A stretch of DNA of 64,000 bases from Rhexocercosporidium sp. MPI-PUGE-AT-0058 (Eukaryota > Ascomycota > Leotiomycetes > Helotiales): NCBI GenBank assembly GCA_020746875.1, contig JAGTJL010000018.1:1488001-1552000 (forward strand), written 5' to 3'. The notes below the pieces were generated by a model. It was given only the letters and a program-made list of their open reading frames with translations. It was not told the DNA's origin and ran no database searches. The translations under genes were made by a program, and so were the position numbers. Shown one piece after another: positions 20,628 to 32,218 of the stretch; the first letter of the stretch is position 1; each line of letters starts with the position of its first letter.

Positions 20628-23600
20628 TCACGGTAGCTTTTCGACAACTTTGAAAGTGTGACTAGAATCATGTATAACAACAACATCTCCAATGCACCTG
20701 GAACAGAGATCAAAATCAATGCAATCTTCGCACTTGTAACGAGTTCCGTATATTGTCTATTAAATTCAACGAGTTAATATAACTTATTTGGGGCGGGGGG
20801 GTAAGATGCGACTCACATGAAAGCAGCTATCGCAGGAAGCACTATGTTCGGTAGCTGAAGCAAGTGTAACTTGCCTTATCTCTGTACTAATTGACCCGTT
20901 GAATTGAGACAGAATAGACATTAGCGAGCCATTGTTACAAAAGATTGCAACATCAAGTGGTGTCTGCCCTTGTATGTTTTTCCTTTGCAGGTTAGCTCCA
21001 GAGTCCGTAAGCAATCGAACAGTATCGACATCTCCGTTCCGACAAGCCCAGTGGAGAGGAGTCCAGCCATTTGTATCCGAAATATTAATATCAATGCCAG
21101 AACTTATAACAAGCTTCACAGCTTGTACAGACCCGCCAGAAGCAGCAAAATGAAGAGCCGAACAGCCTTGCTGGTCTGTATAAGTCCAATTGGCCCTTGC
21201 ACCGATGCTTAACAAGTATTGTATCATACTTTGCTGATTTCCCCTCATGGCAAAGTGAAGCACCAATCGACCTTGAAAGTCTTCCTTGTTAACATCCGCA
21301 TGTTTATTCGTCAAAATCTTCACGATCCCTTCGCGCCCTTCATATGCTGCAGCTTGGAGTGCGTTGCCGTACCACCCGCCTTGGGCGTTGACGTCGGCTC
21401 CTCTGTCGAGCAGCAGGTTGACCATAGCTTCACTTACTTTATATGCTTTAGTTGCAGCTTGGAGTGCGTTGCCGCATTTCCCGCCTTGGGCGTTAATATC
21501 GGCTCCTTTGTCGAGCAGCAGCTTAACTACAGCCTCACTTCCGCGCCATGCTGCAGCTTGGAGTGCGTTGCCGTATTTCCCGCCTTGGGCGTTAATATCG
21601 GCTCCTTTGTCGAGCAGCAGCTTAACTACAGCCTCACTTCCGCGCCATGCTGCAGCTTGGAGTGCGTTGCCGTATTTCCCGCCTTGGGCGTAGATATCGG
21701 CTCCTCTGTCGAGCAGCAGCTTAACCACAGCGTCACTTCCTTGATATGCTGCAGTTGCAGCTTGGAGTGCGTTGCCGTACTCCCCGCCTTGGGCGTTGAT
21801 ATCGGCTCCTCTGTCGAGCAGCAGCTTGACCACAGCCTCTTCGCCTTGAGATGCTGCAGCTTGAAGTGCGTTGCCGTACTCCCCGCCTTGGGCGTGGATA
21901 TCGGCTCCTCTGTCGAGTAGCAGCTTGACCACAGCTTCACTTCCGCGCCATGCTGTAGCTTGGAGTGCGTTGCCGCACCACCCGCCTTGGGCGTTAATAT
22001 CGGCTCCTCTGTCGAGTAGCAGCTTGACCACAGCTTCACTTCCGCGCCATGCTGTAGCTTGGAGTGCGTTGCCGCACCACCCGCCTTGGGCGTTAATATC
22101 GGCTCCTTTGTCGAGCAGCAGCTTAACTACAGCCTCACTTCCGCGCCATGCTGCAGCTTGGAGTGCGTTGCCGTACCACCCGCCTCGGGCGTTGACGTCG
22201 GCTCCTCGATCGAGCAGCAGCTTTACAGCTACCAAACTTCCTTTCAAAGCAGCACTTTGCAATGCACTTCCCGAATTTCTAGTCTGGTAATTTACCTCTG
22301 CACCTCTTTCTAATAGTAGCTCTACGACTGCTTCATGTCCACCCGCTGCCGCGCGCTCCAATGGTGTGCTTTGTGCGACGTTTCTTGCATCTACATTAGC
22401 GTCTGCATCAAGGAGTATACTGATTATGCTCTTGTGGCCCCAACGAGCGGCATAATGCAAGGCTCTGTTACCCTCGTCATCTTCCGCTTCCAAAAGCGTT
22501 TCCGATTCTAACAGAGCTCTCAATATGCTCTCGAGATTCGAAGCAGCCGCCACATGCATCAATGTCGTTTGCATTAGTGGACACCTGCTATTATGTTTGT
22601 AGTCTATCTTTCTGAAGATCTTGATCCAATGAGAGAAGTATTGAGCGGAAGGCCATTGAAATCGTTGAATAAGATTGCGTTGGGGAATATTCAAACTTTC
22701 TGCCTTCTGCGCATGCAAGAACCAAGACTTCGTTGCGTACGATAAGAAAGGAAGATTCTTAGTCATCGTTGACCTATCCCATGAGGTCGAGTTCGCGACG
22801 CTCTGAACTTCTCCTAGCTTCAAGTAGTTAATACAAGATTTAGAAAGTCGATCGTGTCCTCGACCAATAGCATCTCTCGTGGGATTTTGATTAAGCCATC
22901 TAAAGCCATCCTTGAGCAGGAAGTCGTTAACCGACTGGTGGATGAATTGGACAATGCGTTCGTCGTGGTGAAATTTAACTTCTGCCAAGCCTCCAGACAG
23001 GGCAATAGTCATATCCTTCATCCGTGTGTCGCTTTCGACAAATCCTGTGGACTGATGAGCAGATTCTTGGAATCGGTGAATGGATGAATCGTCCGAGGCT
23101 AGAGCGAACCGGAGCTCGGTCAGTGAAAGGGGTCTCTCGGCAAGGCATATCCATTGCATCAAATGTAACGTCTGGCTCCGGACAGTAGGGTCCACAAGCG
23201 TAAGGATGTGCTTATAGATAGTCTCAAGATCTGATGGCACTTTTTCCAGTGACCCAAGTATGCCCTCCAAGGCTCTTCCTTCGTTATACTGCTTTGCGAT
23301 TACTGGGATAACAAGAGTAACCCACAGGAATACACCGGACGCTTTGCTTGAGATACGTGTCTGTAACAAGTTCAGGTCATCTGACCCTAACTCACGGCCT
23401 TGCACAAGCATCTGCCTTCGGAGTCCTGCTAAAGCATACGTTGAGATGTCCTCGTAGTTCTCTTCGTCGACGCAGATCTGAACACCAATACTGGTCCTAA
23501 TGATAGGGAAATGACGACAAGAGAAACAGATACTTGTAGCATGCTCTGAGTTAAGCAATAGCTCGTTCACCTCATGAAGATAAGAGACGATGTACCGCGC

Positions 23601-25811
23601 TGAGGCTTCACCAGCTTCATCAAGAGCGTCCACAAAGATCACCATGGGATGGGCTTTCACGGCTGAGATCAGAGAAGACTTTAAAACTCTGCGAAGCTCT
23701 TGTTCGCGCCATTCCCAATCATTTCCAATATCTCCTTGGAACTTTCTCGTCTCCTCATACAGCCTCTGGAAGTCAGCACCAGCCGACGGGACTTGGCTCA
23801 ATAATTGATGTAACATAGTCCGAAACATGCCGATGGGAGTCTGTTGTAACTGAGTACCTCGTCTGTGGAAGAAGAAGGCAAGATGGATGCGCCCGCGGGC
23901 CCCGTCTTCATTGAGTATCTGGAAGATCCTTTTCATCAAGGTGGACTTTCCAGAACCGGGTTTTCCTTGGATCCACAGCAGACCATGATCATCCGCTATC
24001 CATTTCTTATACTCTTTGTGCTGGAGAATCCATGCACACGAATCCGCGCGTGCGTCTAGCACTTCGTCTTGCCGATCTCTCATTTCTCGAAAGGCTAACG
24101 AGTCGAGATATCCTAAGAGATATGTCAGACTGAGGCGAGGGAAGCCCTTCTCAGAGAGTTCAGACCAAGATCAGGGAAGAAGTCTTTCTCTTTCTCAGAC
24201 AGCTTAGTTCCAAAAAGTTCTGAGAATGACTGCGCTGGCACCAAGTACATCACCCAGCACTCTCGGCATTTATATATTAGAAATGCACATACGTGATTCA
24301 AGAACAGCTGGCTGGGATTCAGCAGGATGTATGACTGATGGTGCAGCTGTCGAAGCTGGTAGGGCTGACTCGGAGGATTTCTCAGGAACATATCTTGATG
24401 GTACTTTGTCAATGAAGTACTGAATGGCTGCTGAAACTCTGATGTAGCCTGTTTCGGCGCTGTTCGTAAACTTGCATATCTGAGAATGCGTCCCAGGGAG
24501 GGACAGATTTTTGTTTACCACTGGGTCGTCAATTGAAGCCGAGGTGTCATTGACGACGCGTCGTCCCACAAGCTTGAAGGATGTCATACCAGAAGACTCG
24601 TAGAAGCAACGGGTGTAGAATCGTGCTTCGCGGAGCAAGGCCGTGAAATCACTGCTTAGTTGCTCCAAGGTCTTATTGTTCTTCCCGAGATCTTCCAGGA
24701 TTGATGTGTTTACGCTCTGCCCGGCAAAGAAAGCCATTTTTTCCAGCTGTTCCGCCCAATCGGCCCCCTTACTTCCATGGTGCGGTGTTCCAATGAATGC
24801 TATCCCTCGGGTGGATTTGTAGATGGATTCGTCTTCTGGATTCCACTGTGACATACGTGCGGATTTTCGTAAGATCTCCTTCAGGATGATGCCACCAAGA
24901 CTGTGCACAATAAATATGAGATGTCGTTCGCTCTGAAATACAAAATGTTAGTGAGTCCAATTATCACCGAGATAGTCATGCCTACGTCGGCTCCCCGCAT
25001 GCGGATCAAATCTTCCATTATCGCATCTGCATGTGCCTTGATGCCATTCCGATCTTGTCCTCGCAAAAATCGTATTGGATGGGAGTCATAGCCACACGTG
25101 AGAATCCGTGCTTGCTGAAATCTTTCATCATAAGACAAAATATCCCGAGGCCAGAAAATTTCGTCCAGACTCTTATCAGATGAATCCATAGATCGTTCTA
25201 TTTCGTCGGATGGATGGTCTGCCATGATGGGGTGCTGATCTTGATTTGATATCGAATCCTCTTGAGCCTCATCAATCCCAGAAGTCTGAGAAGCCCCACT
25301 TAAAGACGTTGAGCTTTGGCTGGTCCCCACCAATTTGTTCTCATTCGACGTGTGATTTCTCAATCCGATTGTATCTGGCCTACTAGCGTCGTCGTCCTGC
25401 TGAACTTTCTTTCGGTAGATCCTGCGCCAAATTCTTTTATGCAGACTCTTCTCCTCGAATTCCCCCTCATTTGTCTTTGGTGCGCGCCTTCGCGACTCCT
25501 TCCCTTGTCTCGATCTCGACGAACTTCGACCCTGATCCCTCTTGTGTTGCAGCTTCGGCTTGACAGCCGTCCAGGTGTCTACGGGATGGCCACCCAGCCC
25601 GTGAATAAAAACGATGCTACTCACAAAACATCAGCCATTTCTTATCATGAAAAGACACGGGGGAAGGGGAAGATAACCCAACTTACTCAAGAAGAGCCCT
25701 CTGGCCATCTGAAGGCTCAGAAACGACGCTAGTTCCGACTTCTTGGATATCTGAAAGGGATCGCACTCGATTCAAGACTGGTCTGAACGACCCTCCACCC
25801 TGCGACGCCAT
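20628..25811 (-). CDS. NOD-like receptor: esterase (SesB/PGAP1-like) - NACHT - ankyrin array - ZZ zinc finger
   Basis: Six exons on the minus strand: 25811-25687, 25616-24986, 24932-24293, 24219-24166, 24112-20817, 20756-20628; phases agree and give 1624 residues. Residues 43-51 read IVFIHGLGG (oxyanion loop) and IFIVHSLGG places the nucleophile at Ser263, with GTPHHG and a late His (GTHSQICKF): an alpha/beta-hydrolase of the kind at the N-terminus of many fungal NLRs. NACHT: P-loop GKPGSGKST 533-541 and Walker B FVDALDE around 644-649. About 15 ankyrin repeats follow; nine are almost identical. The end is a ZZ-type finger: C1577, C1580, C1591, C1594, C1600, C1603, H1611, H1615, interrupted by the last intron. 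Such proteins are thought to act in non-self recognition and cell death, with repeats sensing ligands. The acceptor of exon 2 is ambiguous (25616 or 25619). Intron 4 has a weak GTCTGA donor. No inactivating change was seen. Confidence 0.87.
21340..22210 (-). repeat. Nine near-identical ankyrin-repeat units (99/105 bp) within the NLR gene
   Basis: Each unit encodes NALQAAAWRGSEAVVKLLLD-type ankyrin sequence ending in INAQGG plus two or three variable residues. Units start (plus-strand view) near 21353, 21456, 21553, 21652, 21757, 21862, 21958, 22057 and 22156. Most are 99 bp; two are 105 bp through a two-codon insertion (AAYQ, KAYK). DNA identity between units is very high; the differences concentrate at the WRG/EYG/KYG/WCG positions. 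This points to recent duplication or gene conversion. Confidence 0.9.
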
Positions 25812-26192
25812 CGTTATGGCTTAATGGAGCGCACGAAGGTGTTTGAGAAAAGGGTGTCAGCTTCGCTTTATAGTCTATGGAGAGTCGTGGCGAGCAGGAT
25901 ACGTGCAATTATCCAAAAGCAGCATCAACGGCAGTCTACAGCTCGCGATTTTTGAAGCAAGTAACGGTGAGATAAGGCTATTAGAATTGGACTGGAATCG
26001 CTCGGAATCATGATTTTGGAAGAAACCCGTCCTAGCTAGCAGGCTGCATGTGGTGTGCTCGGCGGGGTCATACGCTTGCCTATTGCGGTTAGAACTAAGT
26101 TATGACAAATCCTCCAGAAGTGCGTGCTGAAGACGTTGTGTCGAGGCTGGCGGACTCAGCTGGGCGGCAGCCCCATGCTTAATCACGACCAT
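25812..26192 (-). promoter_or_regulatory. Upstream region of the NLR gene
   Basis: 380 bp of non-AT-rich DNA between the NLR start codon and a hairpin element. It should contain the promoter. No specific site was identified with confidence. Confidence 0.35.
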
Positions 26193-26272
26193 TAGAGTGT
26201 CTTCAAATATCGGAGCACTTAGGGAAAGGTGCCGTATCAGAAGAATACGGCTCTAATTTTTGAAGACACTTA
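26193..26272. mobile_element. 80-bp hairpin mini-element (TA-flanked)
   Basis: The left end AGTGTCTTCAAA (from 26196) and right end TTTGAAGACACT (to 26270) are inverted, each with TA outside (26193-26194 and 26271-26272; the left has one extra G). Inside is a second hairpin, GCCGTAT...ATACGGC (26231-26251). This nested foldback is much shorter than typical MITEs. It may be a solo end or a deletion derivative of a mariner-type element. Confidence 0.55.
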
Positions 26273-26406
26273 AAGGGGAAATAATACAGCCCGGGGGTTT
26301 CTCCGATATGAGGAGAGGGGTGCATAAACACCACAAGTTTTAGCTTCATTTTATGCTTATTAATATGCATTAGCGGGGTTACATTATACTGTATAAATCC
26401 GGGCTA

Positions 26407-28010
26407 CGGAGGTCACGGCAAAATGTTATGATAAACGCTAACGCCTTGGCGCCAAGGCACATTGCGGGGCATTCCCACAATGACTAAAAATGTAAATTCC
26501 CACTTTTCATATTATAGTTTGAAGCTATTTACATTATTTGACACTTCCATAATGACTTCTAATGTACGTAAAATATATTATAATCTTGGCACTTGCTTTT
26601 AAGCTCTTGCTCTTTTTAATATCGGGATTTCTATAGCTTTAATTAATGAAATTACTTTTATATTTCCTTTTTTTATTTACTAATTACGGATAGTTGTTAT
26701 TTCTAGAGGTTATATATTAAAAGAAGACCGAAAACTTCTATTTTATTATATTATAAATGCTTTAAAGTCAGGAAGACCTGTAAAAGCTATAAAAGAAATA
26801 TAATAAAAGGTGGAAAAGATTATTTTAAAGAACTTAATAATACGGATATTCTTAACTTAAGGAATCGCTAGTATTCTCATTAAGAAGAACTTTCTTTTTA
26901 AAGTCTTTACACGTATAATTTGGAATATCTTAAATAAACTCGGATATAAGAATTATAAACTAAGCTATAAGCTAAGTCTAATACTTATCGTAAAAGCAAT
27001 ACGTCTTTAATAGTGTAAAGATTATATAAATTAGACTCTTAAAAACTGGAAACGAGTGATTTGTTTTAATAAGACGTTTGTAATAATAAGAGGTTAACGA
27101 GGGAGGCTCTGGGTATAGCGAAAGAAGTCTAAAGCTTATAATCTATATGTTATTCGCTGTCGGTGGAAAGGTTTTAAGTAATTTATGTTTTGGAGTTGCT
27201 TTTTATATAATAAGAAAGGGCTATATTATATATAAAATAATAAGATAAAAGCAAAGAAAAAAGAAGTAAAGCTTTAGCTTGAAGAGTAACACAAGCTCTT
27301 TAAGCCGGAGTGTAAGCTTGACTAAGAGCTTAAGACTTTGATGCGACGTATACGGATTGCTCGCAAAATGCTAAGCAAAAAGCTACTTTAGAAGTAGGGG
27401 AAAGTTATAAGAAAGCTTGTCCGGGACTTTAAAGGAGGCATTAATTAATATAAATATCAAAAGCTAATTCTTTACGAAAAGCTTTTGTCTTTTATAAAAG
27501 AGTATAAAAAAGACGGTCTTAATATAATCGTTTAAGGCAATAACGCTTCTTTATATGCTCACTTATATTAATAGCGAGTGTATAATCTTTAAGAGATTAT
27601 ACGTATAATTTAGCTAGTTAATTCTTTAGACTTAAATATAATTAAACTTTTATAGTTTTAAATAAAAAGGAAGATTATAAAATATGGAGCAGCGATAAGG
27701 CAAAAGCAAATAAAGATAAATTAATTAAAATATTAAGAAAATCTCTCTTAAGAGCGAATTCAGCGGTAGATTAAAAGAATCCCAAAGTATATTTAAGAAG
27801 TAATTGCTTTAAAAAGCGAGAATAAATATAAAGAAGGCTTAGAGAATAAATAACGGAACTTAAATAGAGTATACTAATTGTTTAATATTAAAAAGCATTA
27901 ATTTTCTATATAAATTAAGTAGAGAAGGAGTGCCAAGAATCACTTGATTTTAGTGCCTTAGCATCGCTAAGCTATTAGCGGATTATTATAACATTTTGCC
28001 GTGACCTCCG
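26407..28010 (+). mobile_element. Tc1/mariner-type transposon, RIP-inactivated
   Basis: Inverted ends CGGAGGTCACGGCAAAATGT (26407) and its complement ending at 28010, about 28 bp with one difference, are flanked by TA (26405-26406, 28011-28012). The length of 1604 bp fits Tc1-like elements. The plus-strand ghost of a DDE transposase reads WKRVICFNKTFVI (expected W..VIWSDE), then a RRWKGF and FMFWSCF block, and later IIV-GNNASLYAH (expected QQDNA..H). Stops are frequent. Transposition is no longer possible from this copy alone. Confidence 0.85.
26870..27690 (+). pseudogene. Tc1-like transposase relic
   Basis: Within the TA-flanked element the order of recognisable blocks is an HTH-like N-terminal part too mutated to read, WKRVICFNKTF near 27045-27085 (first catalytic Asp region), a glycine/arginine-rich block ending WSCFLYNKKG near 27190-27230, and LNIIV followed by GNNASLYAH near 27510-27560 (second Asp region). 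The changes are dominated by TGG/CAA-to-TAA/TAG type stops, as RIP produces. Confidence 0.7.
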
Positions 28011-28244
28011 TATATTTTCCTGAGCTACTACTCTTAGGTCTGGTTATGTGCGTGGCGTTGGAATGTCACGCGTGTGGCGCAGTAACTTATGTTACCCAAC
28101 TTTCTTTGCTGGTCATTCATTTGAGCCTTAGGCACCAAAATGTGAGCACGACTTCAGCTGAAAGTAGACTGCACTGAGGCTGAACTCGAACATCACGTTC
28201 ATGATAGTTTACAATTTTACTTAAGCTGTTTGTTACTAACAACC

Positions 28245-28700
28245 ATGACTTCTACCTATACTTATTCACAACTCGCTTCAGATAGGCATTCAATAAGATT
28301 GCTCACTCTTCATCCAGGTAGCGCTTCTGACGACATAAAAATCTCTATTTACGAGGTTCGGCTTGGCGGTGATGAATCTCTCGAGTATGAAGCTCTTTCG
28401 TATGTATGGGGTTCGACAGAAAATCCAACTCATATCGAAATCACAAATCAAACTAGCGCCCTGATTCCGGTCAGATCGAACTTGGCTAGTGCGCTACGAC
28501 ACCTTCGAAACCAGTCTCAGCCTCGAGTGCTCTGGATCGATGCCATCTGCATCGACCAGACAAATCTCGAAGAAAGAGGCCGGCAAGTAGCCATCATGCA
28601 CAATATATATCGATTTGCCAAGCGCGTTATAGTTTGGTTTAGTCTAGAGGCCGACGGCAGTAATCTCGCTATAAGTCTAGTAAATGGTATTATGGATTAA
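28245..28700 (+). pseudogene. HET-domain protein, N-terminal half only
   Basis: ATG at 28245 (AACAACCATG context). 151 codons begin a heterokaryon-incompatibility domain: SIRLLTLHPG, YEALSYVWGS (the first conserved HET block), SNLASALRHLR, and VLWIDAICIDQTNLEERGRQV (second block, here split by length), then MHNIYRFAKRVIVWF. The frame ends at 28698-28700 just after this block. The third conserved HET part and everything beyond are absent; repeat DNA starts near 28726. Intact HET proteins trigger incompatibility or cell death when partners differ. This piece has no RIP-type stops, so truncation looks recent. It might still be expressed as a short protein. Confidence 0.8.
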
Positions 28701-28725
28701 TTTTCCCATTCTTGTGTCCCGTATA

Positions 28726-28975
28726 GGGTTAGTAAGCTTGCTACTCTTGCTCAGGCGCTAATCACCCTCGGCTCACCCTCGGCTTAGTCGACTCGCCTAA
28801 GGAACCTGAGCACCCTAAGCAACTCACCTAAGCACCCTGAGCACCCCTAAGTATCCTAAGTAGCTCGCCTGAGCAGGCCTGAGCATCTTAAATAAGATTT
28901 ACTATAATACCCTTAAGCACCTTAAGCAGCTCACTTAAGTAAGCCTGAGCATCTTAAGTAAGATTTATTATATTG
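28726..28975 (+). repeat. CCTGAGCACC-rich repeat, left copy bordering the transposon island
   Basis: The sequence starts GGGTTAGTAAGCTTGC. A 22-bp identical segment beginning CTAATCACCCTCGGC (28758-28779) recurs in the same orientation at 42809-42830. It is followed by many degenerate copies of CCTGAGCA/CCTAAGCA decamers. The pair delimits the 14-kb island, possibly as ends of one large nested element. Confidence 0.6.
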
Positions 28976-31957
28976 TCACGTGCTTTAGCTTTTCGCTTTT
29001 TAATTAATTACACTTAATTTGCTCTTTGTTTTCTTATATTAGTTTTGTTAAGTTTTAATAATAATATTTAAAGAGCTTAAATAAGTTCTTAAGGAACTTA
29101 AAGTAAATATTTTTTAAAAATATTCTTAATATTTTGCCTATAATATAAATTAGTTTAATATAAATGCCCTTAAGAAGAGTATTACTTTTCCCTTTATAAA
29201 TTCCTTTTTACTTTGTATTTATTTTAATTTAAATACTTTTCTTTTTTTAATTTTATTTTTTAATTAACTTTTTAAATCTTTTTATATAATTCGTTTTATT
29301 TAATTATTATAAATTACTATTTTAGTATTTTTAATGCTTAAAAAGGAGTCGTTAGAGGAGTTCTTTGCACGATCCCGGGGCAAAGGCTTTATTATTAAGT
29401 TAAAAATTATTAATGAGAAAAAAATAAAAAAAAGAATTCTAGTTAAGAATAAAGGAAAACTATTCGCGTGCCTTAAGGCGATAGGACTAGTGTTATGTGA
29501 CTGCTGTTAGGTGACCTATTCCTTCGTAGGTATATATATTGTAGTAGAGCATTTCCAGCTATAGCCGGAAATTATAGTCTTTTGGCTCTGATGGCGTAGT
29601 GGTGTGAGCTTTACTCTCTTTACGTTATAACTAGTAAAGGCTATTTCTTAATTTTTAATAAAATCTCTTTTAACGCTTATTTTTTTATTAATTAAGTATG
29701 AACTCGAACACTTTAAAGCTACTTTAGAAGATATAAAGACGTCGAAAGATTAAGCTAAATATATTATATATAATATTATAGGCGCTTATAGCGACGATAT
29801 TGTAGGGTTAGGATTTGTTATTCGTTCGTGGAAGGATTTTATAATAGGCTGGCAATAAGCTAAACGTAAGCTAAAAATAGACTTTAAAGTAATTATTATT
29901 ATTTCTAACGTAAGTCTTAAAGGCGTTGTTTTTATTTCGTTAAGGTATTATATATAATTACTAATAAAGTATAGTTTATAAAAGGTCTTTTATAAGAGGA
30001 AATCAGCTTACGCTATAAAAATGAAAAGAAGAGATTTTGTGTGAATAATGATTTCATTACTTCGGGGGAAACTAGGTCTATATAACTACTTTTAGGCGCC
30101 AAGCTATTTAGCTCTCGCATCGGCTATTTGCTCTCGCATCGGCTATTTGCTCTCGCATCGGTTATTAGCTTTATATTGAAACTAGCTTTTTATCAAGACT
30201 AGCTTTATATTACCAGAGCTTCGGAGGTTTAAAACACGGAAGCTTAAGGCTTGATGAAGCCACTGTTTTAGCCCTGAATAACCTTTTACCGGAAGCTTAA
30301 AGCTTCCGAGGTTCAAAGCACGGAAGCCGAGGCTTTATGCGAAGCCGGAGCTTTATGCAAAGGTAGTTGAGTTATGGAAAGGTATGCTTAATATAATCTT
30401 GTATTATTAAGCGAGTTTAGCCGAGGCTTAATATAATCTTATATAAAAGCGAGAGAAGAAGTACGGTATTATAATTTATTTTATTTACTTTAAAATATAA
30501 CTTTAGTTAAATGATTAATATTCTTATAGACAGTCAAGAACTAAATTAAAAGTATAAGGCTAGCTTTAAATATAAGTATTTATATTAGTAAGAGTCGGCG
30601 AATATATATAATTAACTTGCCGGCCTGGATTAAGTCGAGGCCTTTATTATTAAGTAAGTCCTGGCTCTTTAGTTTTTTATAAGATTAGGCGAATAATTAA
30701 TAGTTTATCTTAAGATATTACTTTTATAGTATTTCGAAATGAAGATAAGAGGGCAGAGTTTGTTATATAAGTTGTACGAGACGCAAAAAACATAACATTT
30801 AAATTAAATAAAAGGTGACGTTTTACTATTTAATACCTTAAAGTCATTTCTTAAAGATTAATTATGAAATAAGCTAAAGCACTTATTATATGAAAGTTTA
30901 TAACCTCGACCGCTCTTTTATAATTCGATTCTTACGTATTTCGCTAAATTTATTGTAAAAAGGGTCTTCAGAGATTATAAAACAATAAATGTACTTTTTA
31001 GTCTCGAGCCGACCGGAGATGAAATATTTTAATTTTATTAGGATTTAGAAGTCCTTAATTTATTATTCTTTTAGAAAGATAATAAAAAGATTGACACGGT
31101 AAACACACTTAATAAACGTGTGAAAGAGTTAAGCTTTCGTTCGGGATATAAGCTCTCGTTTATAATTTATAATTTTAAAGCAGAAGTGTTGGTCCGTAGG
31201 GATTCTTACCGATATAGAACTCTTGCTTAGGGCCGAAACGGTGGGGTTTCGGTGGGGTTCCGGACCGGTATATAAGGAGTTTTACTCCTATTTTAGAAGA
31301 ACACACTTTATAATACTTTTGAAATCACTTAATAATATCGATATTTATTTAGGTGACTTTATTGTTATATGTCCCGGTATAGTTATATCGACAAGAAGGT
31401 TTATTTTTTATTAATATGCTTTACGTATTAATTAAAAGGATGTGTTTTTAAAACTAATGTATTCTTAAATAAGTTTTATTTAACGGCTTAAAAAGTAAAG
31501 TATAGCGGCTATATTAATGAGAACACTTATTGTGATTATTATATACTTAATAACGCTAAAATTAACGGTTAAAAAAGCTACTTCGGCGATAAGTTACGTA
31601 ATATTATTAACAATAGATTTCGGTTTATAACTTTATATTATAATTTTAAACTTTAATAGTTTCTTTCGGTAAAAAAATAATATAAACTCAAAAGTAGCTT
31701 AGAATTTATAATTATTAAATAAGAGTTAAAAGTTCTGTTTTTAAATATTAAGGACGACTCGGCTGTCACAGATCGACAAAAGGACTTACGTATAAAAAAA
31801 AGAAAGCTTATTATTAAAGAGCTTTATAAGAGCCGAAAACTCTAGTCGAGTAGAATTCCTTTTATTAAAGGCGAAAAGTATTTAATCGGGTATTATTAAA
31901 TTATATTTTCTTATGTCCGCGGCTTAATGCTAAAACGCGACCGCTTAGCATTTAGTT
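28976..31957. mobile_element. AT-rich transposon remains, not classified
   Basis: Heavily AT-rich with stops in all frames. A moderately preserved segment at 31130-31290 reads on the plus strand YKLSFIIYNFKAEVLVRRD and a nearby frame AETVGFRWGSGPVY, clearly former coding sequence, but the family was not recognised. 29340-29400 and 29460-29650 are less mutated islets. No terminal repeats were assigned. Confidence 0.4.
30103..30160 (+). repeat. Tandem repeat, three 19-20 bp units
   Basis: Three head-to-tail copies of GCTATTTGCTCTCGCATCG (the first has one extra base), followed by a diverged fourth start. GAAGCTT-containing palindromic sequence lies just downstream (30230-30350). It is probably part of a transposon's non-coding end. 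Confidence 0.7.
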
Positions 31958-32218
31958 TGTTTATATTACGGCTGGCTAAAGGTTAATACGGTGTAAGAAA
32001 TAGCTTTGTATTTGGACTTAAAGCTACGCTTAGAATTAAGAAGAAAAGACAAGGAGGAAAAGAGAACTCTTTATAAGAGGGAGCTTTAATATAAATACAT
32101 AAAGAGTCCTCTTAGCCTTTCCCGATTAGGCCTAGCGCTATAATTGCCATGTTAAGGTAATGCTACGAGCGATGCCGAGCTCGCTCGGTTAGAATACGAG
32201 GCTTAGGGAATTATAATA
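31958..32218 (-). repeat. 3' LTR of the minus-strand gypsy element
   Basis: 261 bp, strongly similar to 38428-38689. The most conserved part is the CCTTTCCCGATTAGGCCTAG to GAGCTCGCTCGG segment. Ends TTATAATA instead of CGTAACA, consistent with C-to-T/G-to-A changes. Confidence 0.85.

Noticed and set aside
20401..20661. Overlapping 70-76 codon frames on both strands near the NLR 3' end
   Set aside because: The plus-strand frames overlap the ZZ-finger exon and its 3' flank and lack any domain.
21219..22313. Long plus-strand frames over the ankyrin array
   Set aside because: They are antisense shadows of a periodic 99-bp coding repeat; the minus-strand ankyrin frame explains them.
31223..31414. 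63-codon open frame in the AT-rich island
   Set aside because: Part of a degraded former coding region with stops on both sides; chance survivor, not a gene.
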